Shown: positions 1 to 9,300 of the stretch, piece by piece
How the letters are laid out: each line of letters begins with the position of its first letter
Position numbering within the stretch: the stretch's first letter is position 1
Assembly (NCBI GenBank): GCA_963971285.1
Contig: OZ020254.1
Span: 10,850,001 to 10,914,000, forward strand
DNA length: 64,000 nucleotides
Direction: 5' to 3'
Origin: Astropecten irregularis
Taxonomy: Eukaryota > Echinodermata > Asteroidea > Paxillosida > Astropectinidae
Notes under the pieces: generated by a model
The model's input: the letters and a program-made list of their open reading frames with translations, nothing else
What the model was told of the DNA's origin: nothing
The model's database searches: none
Made by a program: the position numbers and the translations under genes

Positions 1-94
1 TCTTATAATTATAGGCTTTGTAGACAACAAACTACCTTTATGATAAGAATGTTGAGAAATGTTGAGTTTTTCCAGTGTTAAACTAATTTATAAT

Positions 95-275
95 AAAAGT
101 CATTGAAAAGTGAACAAAGAAAAATTGAATGGAGCGGGATTCGAACCGGCGACCTCCTGAACACCATACAGGCGCTCTACCAACTGAGCTGTCCAGCCCT
201 ACGTTGGTGGTGACCCCAATAGTCAATTATCTTTGTTCGTTTGGCAGTCAGAAGCCATGAAACCACGCACACACC
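95..275 (-). repeat. tRNA-derived SINE copy 1
   Basis: The tRNA-like part is 131-200 on the minus strand, with an A box (GCTCAGTTGGTAGAGCGCC) and B box (GGTTCGAATCC). It is flanked by a family-specific head (CTTCTGACTGCCAAACGAAC on the minus strand) and tail (CAATTTTTCTTTGTTCACTT). The same head, tRNA part and tail recur at 26650-26885. Confidence 0.8.
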
Positions 276-353
276 GCCATACCCCAGGGATCGCAACCTG
301 GGAACGGTACATGGGGGATCACTCAAAGATTAAGAGGATACGGCTTTTTAATT

Positions 354-464
354 AATATAATCATCAAATAACCACAAGGGAAACTGACTGAATTTTTCTT
401 TGTTCACTTTTCAATGACTTTAAATTCAGTCAGTTTCCCTTGTGGTTATTTGATGATTATATTA
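354..464. repeat. Inverted repeat made from SINE-flanking sequence
   Basis: Arms of about 42 bp (354-395 and 422-464) are near-perfect reverse complements containing AAGGGAAACTGACTGAATTT, separated by a 26-bp loop that is SINE tail. The same arm sequence precedes the SINE at 26665, so this is a head-to-head remnant of that composite element. Confidence 0.75.
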
Positions 465-594
465 TTATAATAAAAGTCTTTGGTGCAATTTTCATGTGTG
501 TGCATAATTTACAGCCTTTGTCAAATCACTGAGTTGCGTGAATTCGTCTGTGAACACAGCGGACAGGTACTGGAGAGTGGTCAAGGGCTTCACT

Positions 595-979
595 TTAAAG
601 GGCATGTACAACATTGGTAAAGATTAGAGAGCTCAAAATCCACTTTGTCATGGAATAAAAACAAACCTGTGAAATTTTCAACGCAATTGATCATTGGAAA
701 CAGTACAAAATGACCCCCAAAACAATGTAAATGTTGCGCCAAATTGTGTGGGAATAGCTGTCTCCTTTTTTTTTTTATCTTTCCACGAATAGATAAAAAA
801 TCTTTTGGTGTTCGGTTTTACTCCTTTCTGGATAAATACAGCATTTCAGGCAGGTAAATGTTCACAGTACAATGCATGTTTCTACCATTGCGTCTTTAGT
901 ACACCCTGTAAGTTAAATGTAAATCTGTGAACGTTTCTGTTTTGGTTTGTTACCAATGTTGTTGTACATGCCCTTTAAA
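595..979. mobile_element. TTAAAGG MITE, type D (full copy)
   Basis: Bounded by TTAAAGGGCATGTACAACAT and its reverse complement GTTGTACATGCCCTTTAA. Shares its interior (CTGTAAGTTA..., GGATAAATACAGCATTTCAG) with the other MITE types. No coding capacity. Confidence 0.8.
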
Positions 980-1105
980 CTTAAATATGCTGGGAATTCA
1001 TTCTGATGGCAAAAGGCTCAGTCTGAACAAGCAGGCTGCGTACTGAATGAATCATTTGAGGTCATTTGGTCAGTTGTTTATGATACTTGGATAAAGAGAC
1101 TGGGA

Positions 1106-1815
1106 CTAGACCTGTGGCCAGACCTGCTTGGGTCCCTTCCACTGGGTCATTCCATAGGCCAACCCTTCATCTCGCTCTTTCTTGTAGCCCAGGCAGTGTG
1201 ACACATAACGGACTCCATCGATGACGCGGTCCCTGTTCCGGTGCTGGTGCCCGTACACGTGCACCTGGGAGCCTATCTGGCGTAGCTGCTGGTCCAACGA
1301 GTTGCAGCCGGCGTAGCGAGTGAAGTTGAAGCCGGCCATGGCCCCTTGACGCTTTGGCATCTCGGCCGGGAGGCCTAGACTCCTCCTCTCTTCCCCGACC
1401 CGTTTGATGTCCTCCTCTTCTGCCCGGATCAACTCCACCCGAGGAAGGAAATGGCTGAATGAGATGACGGGTGCATCGTACGCCGCGCCCACACGATCGC
1501 TGTTGAACTCGCAGAAGTACTTAGACCGGCTACCTATCGTACTAGGCCACTTACACATGTGATTATCCAGCCAAAGGGCATTCAAGGAAGGGTCCTCCCC
1601 TGGTCCTGAGACATACAGGGAGTCCAACCTGTCTTCTTCGGGGGTCGCGTACCAGGAAAACAGCGGCACGATCCAGACAGCTTGACCATTTAGAGCCTCT
1701 ACTTTCTGGGGTCCTGTGTGCACACCTATGGATTTGCACAGATCCAGGATATGGTGGAATTTGTCAATGGATGACTCTGAGCTAGTTTTGTCTCTAATCC
1801 AGAGTTCGTGGTTAC
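1106..1815 (-). CDS. Metallophosphoesterase exon 2 (terminal)
   Basis: Terminal coding exon, 710 nt, from the acceptor TTTGCCAG to a TAG stop at 1106-1108. It encodes GNHE, SFSHF and GHQH. GC content is clearly higher than in the flanks. Confidence 0.9.
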
Positions 1816-3112
1816 CTGGCAAACAGAGCAAATATCCCAAATACATGAAGGAAACAAAACATATGTTGGATCATTTGAAGAGGCACCATGGCTATAACCT
1901 TTGTCACAATTATACCTGTTTAAATATGAAACTGCGCCATGCTGTGGCCTGGCATGTCGTACTCAAGATTGTGTTGTCAATATACATATATACAGATTGT
2001 CAGGCCTTGAATTTGGTTCTGGAAGGGGCAAGGCCACTTTTCCATTGCAAGGGGCACTTCCATTGGAAAATCATAAAGTCTATGGAAACATTTAAAGGGA
2101 GCACTGAGGTTCAGAACTAGGGCAACGAAGGCCATGGCCTCCGTGGCCTCTGTTAAATTCAAGACTTGGATTGTAGGTTCGAATCCAGCCATGGGCTAAA
2201 TGGTGCTTGCGTCCTTGGGCAAGACACTTTGTAACATATTGCTCCTCTTCACTCAGGTGTAAATAGGTACCTGTGAGGGTAGAGATGGCTTTGTTTGTTT
2301 GATTAGCCCTGCGCGCTTTGCAGGCAGCTGCGGGCTGAATACTCCCCAGGGAGCTAAGATTGTTTCAGGAATGTAAAAGGGCCTGATGACCAGGGATAAT
2401 AATAGTGTCAAGCATTGTGATATCCTTCTTGTGTGAAAGAACACTATATAAATGCCTAAATTATTATCATTTTATAATAAACTGAACTGTAGTTAGTTGC
2501 ACTTAAAGGTACAATACATGATTGGTAAACGTCACAGGACAGCACTCATACTTTGTCTGATCAAACATGTACATGAAATAAAAAACTTGTGAAATTATGA
2601 GCTCAATCGGACATCACGAGTCACAAAAAAATAGCGGAAACCCGACTCGATTTTTCTTATAAAACATCGGACGAACAATCTTTGGAAAAAGACACTAAAT
2701 CTTGATTCCCTTGAAAAACCCAGCATCTGATGAACCAAGATTTCCCATGGTGACTGTTTGCACTGTTTACGAACTGTTGAGTCTATTTTCTGTCTCAAAC
2801 TCAATAACTTTTTTTTGGGAGGCCTTGCAAGTCACTCTACTACTCTTCTCCTAGGTAAAAGCATAGAGCATGGAGGAAAGGAGAAGAGGGGGGTACAAGC
2901 TCTTGGGACATACCTGGGACATAGAAGACCACTCTGAACTTGCTTCTGAGTGACTCCAAGGTAGACTTCAGAAGAGGTACGGAGTCAGTCACGTCACCGG
3001 CCAATAGGAGCATGTCGTCGGTGTACATCTGGCAGTCCAGGTCCTGAATCCATTCTTTGTTGACATGGTAATCAACGTGGATGTCCGATATGGCAAAGAT
3101 CCGAGCCATCAT
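1106..3112 (-). CDS. Calcineurin-like metallophosphoesterase, two exons (2914-3112, 1106-1815)
   Basis: The joined product is 302 residues and belongs to the calcineurin-like phosphoesterase fold, which hydrolyses phosphoester bonds with a two-metal centre. Visible metal-ligand motifs, in order, are SDIH (9-12), AGD (38-40), GNHE (67-70), SH (187-188) and GHQH (255-258); together they form the full set for this superfamily. There is no signal peptide or membrane segment, so the protein is probably cytosolic. The GNHE motif is created exactly at the splice junction: the donor CCCAG/GTATGT joins the acceptor TTTGCCAG/GTAACC and reads VPGNHELW in phase. The product starts MMAR; the second ATG (3109) is equally possible. 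The substrate cannot be told from sequence, and the protein could be a broad-specificity phosphodiesterase or phosphatase. The 1.1-kb intron is filled with a SINE and a TTAAAGG-type repeat. The gene lies tail-first upstream of vax on the same strand. Confidence 0.9.
2118..2480 (+). repeat. Second SINE class (tRNA-like head, TTGGGCAAGACAC body, ATT tail)
   Basis: Starts with a decayed tRNA-like head with a B box (GTAGGTTCGAATCC), then CTTGGGCAAGACACTTTG, GTGTAAATAGGTACCTG and CTATATAAATGCC followed by an A/T tail. The 3' half recurs at 31436-31590. Lies in the metallophosphoesterase intron. Confidence 0.7.
2500..2835. mobile_element. Chimeric TTAAAGG element
   Basis: Left end is type B (TTAAAGGTACAATACATGAT), but the right end is a different module (CCCATGGTGACTGTTTGCAC ... 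GGAGGCCTTGCAA) also seen at 31023-31411 and inverted at 30574-30745. Confidence 0.7.
2914..3112 (-). CDS. Metallophosphoesterase exon 1
   Basis: First coding exon, 199 nt, ending in phase 1 at CCCAG/GTATGT. It encodes the N-terminal metal motifs SDIH and AGD. The reading frame runs into the intron and stops soon after the donor. Confidence 0.88.
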
Positions 3113-3240
3113 GGAGGTATCTGACAGACAACTATTCTGATGACAAAGACGATCTCGAACTGTTTAAATCCCTATTGCATCAAGACTCAACCAAAACTAA
3201 TGTCCCGATGAAAACTTCATGTGAAATAAGGTATACACCA

Positions 3241-3599
3241 TTAAAGGTAATATCACACTTTGGTTTTTGTCAAAGAAATGCTGATTCATGGGCAAAAATA
3301 TCAAGGAAAATACAGTAACAGTCATTTGTGAAATTTCCAGTCCCATACTGTGCCCACTCTTTGAGAAAACAATGAAAAATGCTCACAGTATTATTATCCC
3401 CATTATTTTCATCTTAAAAAGATCAAAATCGTTTATGTTCAATTGTTTTACTCTTTTCTGAATAAATACAGCATTTCAGGCAGAAAAACGTTAACGGTCT
3501 GTTTCTTCCATCACCATCTTTATACCCTGTAAGTTATAGGTAAATCTGTGTCAAAGTTTTCTGTTTCCGTATGCTACCAAAGTATGATACTACCTTTAA
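3241..3599. mobile_element. TTAAAGG MITE, type A (full copy with 5-bp duplication)
   Basis: Bounded by TTAAAGGTAATATCACACTT and AAGTATGATACTACCTTTAA. CACCA occurs directly on both sides (3236-3240, 3600-3604), consistent with a 5-bp target duplication. Interior contains the AGATCAAAA hairpin centre. Confidence 0.85.
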
Positions 3600-4571
3600 C
3601 ACCAAATAGCAACTGCTAGGAATTGTGGGATACACAAAGGTCGAAAGGGCGCCATCACCTGCTTCCATTCGGACAGTCTGAGTGAAACTCTCTTTATAAA
3701 TTCACTGTGTTCAGTAATGAACTTGCAGTTTGACCCAGATGTATCCCACAATGCTTTGCGAGTTTGCGGAAGCACGTACCTTGGTTAAAATCGATTTTCA
3801 AGTTACAATTTCAAGGACGATTTAATGGCTATCATTTCAGATCTATCTATTTGCTCTAATTTGTGTTTGTTTGCTGTCCACTCATGCCAGTAAATTTTAC
3901 TTTTTTAGGTACCGCTTCAAGTTCCCAAAGACAAAGTTGTACATGTAGGCCTTTTAAAAACCCCCACCTACTGCCTGTAAAATTTCAAACATCGGTAATT
4001 GTTGACAAGTAGTTCCCAAAACTATAAAGGAAAGGACAAGTGGTTTCTAAAACTATAAAGTTATAGGAAAGCAACTTTTTATAGGCCTAGCTTCAGTCTG
4101 CTCCAAAACAATATTTTTGAATTTCAGCAAATGTTCCTGGGCTGAGTCATTAGTTAGGACCCTAGATAGAAGCCATATTGGAAAGAATTCCCTTGATGGC
4201 TATTGCAGAGAGAAAAAGAGTTATCCTCCAAGAGTTAAGTTATTGGATCTGCAAGTTATGATGAACTTCAATCTCAGGTGTATAACACTGGGGTAGCATA
4301 TCTAAAAAGTGAGTCACACAGGGTTTTTTGACCTACATTACAAATGATACACTTCGAATGCAGCGGTAGACATGTTTTTTTCAAAATGCCCTCTGTCGGT
4401 CCCATGGTTTGTGCACAAGTGATGGCAGTCAGTGGAATTATTCTTCCCAACATGTCTCCAACATTTCAGTGAAAAAGTATAATTTTCTAAACTGCTCGTT
4501 GGTATAGTTTTAGGAATCACAATTACCCAAGCATCGTGACCAGAAGTTGAACATTGTTAAGCCTTGGGATA

Positions 4572-4955
4572 GGCCCCGCCCCCAATGTCCAACCACTCAC
4601 TGTGAAACTCAGTAAACAGTCAGTCACGGTGCGTTTCACTTTCAGAACTTGGTTCGACTAGCACGTTAATTACTCTTTCCCCCTACCTTACGGATCAAAG
4701 TCCTCCACAACATTGATTATAGGGCTTCACTCGGTCGAAATGTCCATTCAGATTCGCGAAATTTCTCCGTGTGTTTTATTCATCAAGACTTACGGCCTAC
4801 ATCCGCAAAATGAAAATCCTGTTTACATGTCAAAGGGCAAGGATTGCATAAGCTGCGCTTTACTCAGTACAATAGACGTCTAGGAACTAAACCGGAGTAG
4901 GAGGGTGGGGCTTACGTGGTTCCGCCTCCTTCAAAGTAGAGGGCGCTATATAAGG
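4572..4955. promoter_or_regulatory. GC-rich segment with GC box, CCAAT and TATA-like motif
   Basis: Contains GGCCCCGCCCCCAAT (4572-4586) and TATATAAGG (4947-4955), and stands out from its AT-rich surroundings. It lies 1.5 kb upstream of the metallophosphoesterase start on the minus strand and could hold that promoter; the TATA-like motif points to the plus strand, so the assignment is uncertain. Confidence 0.3.
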
Positions 4956-5001
4956 CAACCACAGAGTTATTCAAAAGGAATAATAATTATATACGCATAA
5001 T

Positions 5002-5660
5002 ACAGATTCAAGGGGAAAATATCAAGAAAGATAGAGTGACAGTCATCTTAAAAAAAAAAAAAATCCAGTACCATATGGTGCCCACTTTTTGAGAAAACTG
5101 TGAAAAACGGCCACAGTATAATTTTTTATTAAAAAGAATCTTTTATTTTTGGTCTTTAAAAGATCAAAAATTTATACTTTTGGTCATTGGGTTTTACTCT
5201 TTTCTGGATAAATACAGCGTGTCAGGCAGAAAAATTTTAACGGTATGTTTCTACCATCACCATCTGTATATCCTGTTTCGTTATGCTACCAAACGTATGA
5301 TAGTACCTTTAAAGTGATATGGTACAGAACTGGTTTTTGCGACAACATCGTTGCTGACAGTGAAAGCACATTATGTAATCCATCGTATACCTCAACTGAC
5401 AAACCTGTAGAAGTTTGAGGTCAATCAGCCATCTGGGTCACGAGAAAATAGTTAAAACCCGTTTACACATTTCAACGAATGAATAAAACGCTTCGAAGCA
5501 ATTTATTCCAATCGGAAAATAGTTTCATTTATTTCTGAACGATTAATATGGCATTTCAGACAAAAACATTTCATGGGATGTTATCTCCTATCATCACCAT
5601 TATACTGTGTAAGTTTTCTGTGAATCTTGAATCTTATGTGATCTTGAAGTGTGTCTTGAT
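5002..5660. mobile_element. Adjacent type A and type C MITE copies
   Basis: A decayed type A copy (5002-5312, ending GATAGTACCTTTAA) runs directly into a type C copy (5313 on, ATATGGTACAGAACTGGTTT) whose right end is eroded. Confidence 0.7.
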
Positions 5661-5985
5661 GACGGCAACATGTTGCACAACTTGAAGGTTGACTGACGGA
5701 AACTTATCTTTGCAACCCTTTGAACTTACAATATGCGAGTAATACTCATCATAAACAAATAGACTAAAGAATTGATAGAATTCGGCAATTCGGTGTGATA
5801 GGTTGTCAGTGAGTCAACGGACTTTTAATCACCATTTTGAAATCATTACCATCTTTTAACAAAATTGGTAACAAAAATGTTTAACAGTTATAAGCCAAGA
5901 AATTTCATAGTCAGACATCGGTTTGTGTAAATTTTATCATCTAAAAATATATACATAAACCAATAAAAGCATTATATACACAGAA

Positions 5986-5992
5986 TTTTATT
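5986..5992 (-). promoter_or_regulatory. Candidate polyadenylation signal of vax
   Basis: The plus strand reads TTTTATT, so the minus strand reads AATAAAA, about 145 bp past the vax stop codon. Hexamer match and position only. Confidence 0.45.
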
Positions 5993-6135
5993 AAAATGCC
6001 TGGCATTTAATGAACGATGTTTACAAATACCTAAACCACAAAGAGGACGTTCAAAGTACATTCGGAATAGCAGAAACTTTTATAAATGCAAGTTGAGTTC
6101 CAATAATTACAAATATTATACAAAATTAATTCTAA

Positions 6136-6336
6136 TCACCAAGACATTATACTGCTTCTGGTGATTGGACTGATTGGACCGACAGAGGGCGCCATCGGAG
6201 CATCTCCTTGTTGGTTCTGCAGCAACCGTAAGATGTTACAGGCGGCAAGGGATTCTGCATTCTTCTCCTGAAACTCGGCCACACGGCTCTGTTCCCTCTT
6301 GAACTTGGTTCGCCGATTCTGGAACCACACCTTGAC
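6136..6336 (-). CDS. vax: vax exon 3 (homeodomain helix 3 and C-terminus)
   Basis: 201 nt starting at the acceptor CACCTATAG, with VKVWFQNRRTKFKRE first, then a short C-terminus containing NILRLL and ending MSW before a TGA stop (6136-6138). The C-terminus is much shorter than in vertebrate Vax1, as recalled. Confidence 0.92.
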   Translation of the reverse strand, partial: VKVWFQNRRTKFKREQSRVAEFQEKNAESLAACNILRLLQNQQGDAPMAPSVGPISPITRSSIMSW

Positions 6337-9300
6337 CTATAGGTGAAATTTGTAAGGAAGCAAAAAAAACACGAGAGTATTAATTAGCGCCCTCTTCGTC
6401 CACTGCGGTCTCGATCGGACCAGCTTCGTCTGATCTTCGTCACAATGCCGGCCCAGCAGCCGAAACAAATGTTTTACTCTTCGCATAAGTTGAAACACCA
6501 CTAGCACTTTCCTGTTAAAAATCTAGGTATAATCTTCTTCGGAATAGTAGTCAAGATCATCTTGATTTGACGGCCATGACTTGTGAAAATGAACTGACAT
6601 GAAGCTGAATGATATTCAAGCCGGATTGCAAACTAGCTGGGTAGCGTAGCCGGCCTGCGCCTCAGAGAAGTTGAGCTAGTTGGCCGGTCCTCGCCAAAAA
6701 TGGGATCGTGAAATTACTGATTGTGTTTTACAAACTCTAAAAAACAATGGATTTAAAAGTGACAATTTGACGAAATTCTAGAAAAAAAAAAGGGTTGGGA
6801 GATTTGAAATGAGATTGCATTGGAACATTTTGACAAAATCATTGGCATGTTATATTTCTTGGTCACAATGGCACTTTAATTTGTCACCCAGCTTGCTGGG
6901 GCGGGGTAGTTGTCGGGTCGGTGGGTTTCCGGTGGAGTAGAGAGGGGTTATGACCGGAGTCCATTGCAATGATGTGAAAGCCTCCACGGTGACTTACCTG
7001 CGTTTCCGTGAGGTCCAGTTTCTTCGCCAGTCGCGCCCTGTCCCTCCCCACCATGTACTGGTTGCTCTTAAACTCCGACTCCAGCCGCTCGAGTTGGTAC
7101 GATGTGAAATTCGTGCGCGCTCTCTTGGGTCGGTCGAGGTCCAGCGCCTTGGGGAAGACCATCTTGCGGCTCTGGCCGTTGGGATCTGAGAATGACAGAT
7201 AAAGATATAAATTAAAGAAAAGCTTTAAAATAAGATCTTTAGACTGTATGTTTTTTTTATCATTTTAACTCTTCGCCTACTTAATAATATGAAGTCTTAT
7301 ACATGAACAACCTATACTTCTTTTAATAAACTGCTGCAAACTGCTCATCCGCGAAAATATGACCTGAAAATGCTAAGAGGTAGGAGGGCCTGACGCGTTT
7401 CGATCCGAGCAGGATCTTTCTCGAAGGCTAAAACAAGAGCCTTTTAGCCCTCGATAAATATCCTGCTATAATTGTTGTAATTCAGGTTAATACCACCAGT
7501 CATAATTTCTTCTTTTCCCCCGTTATAAAATAATTACAACCAACTTGAACTCACATGACCAATGAGTAAGTAGCAATCTGTATAAAATGCCGTTGTCATT
7601 TCTACGGTTTTGTTATCATTTTCGACATTATTATTATTATTTTGAGCGATGTCTCTTTTTGATGCCACTATCAGAATTCTAATCATCCTCTCGCTGTTTA
7701 TCGCCATAACTCTTTTACATAATCTCAGGAAACGTTGTGCGCTTGTTAACCCATAGTAGACAATTCGTCTCCAGCTTCTTTGTCCCTTCTGGAGGAAATT
7801 ATTTTTAACCTCATCCCCACCCAGACACTGACTGCTAAGTTGGATGCCACAGTTCCTCCTTCCGTGTAGCAGCAGTCGCCTGGTCTACCTGTCAAGTTAA
7901 GTCTTTTTGAGTCCAAACGAAACTAGTCTTTTCAACCTGTCACTCCAGGGTAGACTATTTTCAAGATGTCCTCAGAGCAAAAATAAATGACCAAGTCATG
8001 TTATTATCCAATCCAGCAATTAGAAGGCCGTTCTCCTCCAATTAGCCACGGGATCAATAAGATATCGGGACCCCCCTCGGGAAGGAAGTTGAAAAGCACG
8101 GGGGTCAAGACGTCCCGATACCACGGGGCTGCACTCCGGGGGATGGGTGACAAGAGCTGCTCCCCTCTGCCCCGTCAGATAACGGCACCCTCTTCACATT
8201 CATCATCCCCGGTCCTTAACGGAAAATCCACCGTTAATGACCATTATGGAAAGAATGATCGTCACGCGTCGACATGCGTGTGAGTGACGTTATCATAAAT
8301 TATTTTGTCAGGTTGTCTGATTACTAGGGGATTGCAAGCTGGACTATTGTCAGTAGTCAGGACTAATTAGAGGCGGTGAAATGATGGACTGGTCAAATGG
8401 CATTGCTCTACCGGGGAAGGACCTTCCCCAATGCGATAAGCTACCGGGCTTCTCTTGTGGATTCAACGGTAGGGCCTATCCAGGGCCTTGGACATTGCAA
8501 CGCCAAACAGAAATTGCATTTAAAAGGATCGGCAAGGCAAACACGGAGTACACAAAACAACAACAGTATGTGTGAAGGATAAACAATAATTATCACAAAA
8601 AACGAAACACACACAGACAAGAATACATTTTGGGAGTGGGTTTATATTTGAGCAAAGTTGGAAAATGTTGACGGTCTTAAAAAAAAAAAATATTTTTGTC
8701 AAACGATTTTACTAAACACTTCGGGTAAAAATGTTATTGAGACACGAATCGAATGGGTCCTTTTAACAGACGTCCAAAGATGTGGCTTATTCATCACAAA
8801 ATAATCGACTCTAAGTCGATCGGAAATATTTTTGAATATTTTTTTTCTCCAATTTTTAGGCGATTTCCAATATCATCTAACATGAAAGGCGAAAACAAGC
8901 ACGAGAAAATTCAATCCATTGAATTAAATGAGACTCTCATTAATCATTACTGTATTATAATTGGCATGAAACGGATGAAATCTTCACGATACATCTAAAA
9001 AGGAAGAATCCAAACTTGATTGCAATAAATCCGGACAATTTTGGTTGTCGAAAGTTCATGTCCCTTCAAAATACAAATTTTTATCAATCGCGTTAGAATA
9101 AAATATCTGAGAAAACATTCTCCGCACAGGGAGTAGGTCTATACGCACAACTGTAATTTTATGTTAACTGTTTTACTTCGGTTTTTATCAAAGAAATACA
9201 GATTCATGGGCAAAAATATCAAGACAGATACAGTAACAGTCATCTGTGAAAATTTCAGTCCCATACGGTGCCCACTTTTTGAGAAAACAGTGAAAAACAG

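Larger units (their letters stand above)
3600..5985. other. Intergenic, metallophosphoesterase to vax
   Basis: No coding exon recognised. Holds the GC-rich segment at 4572-4955, the type A/C repeats at 5002-5660, and otherwise AT-rich unique sequence. Confidence 0.6.

Noticed and set aside
131..200. tRNA gene on the minus strand
   Set aside because: A and B boxes are good, but the acceptor arm does not pair properly and the unit recurs with fixed flanks at several sites, so it is a SINE.
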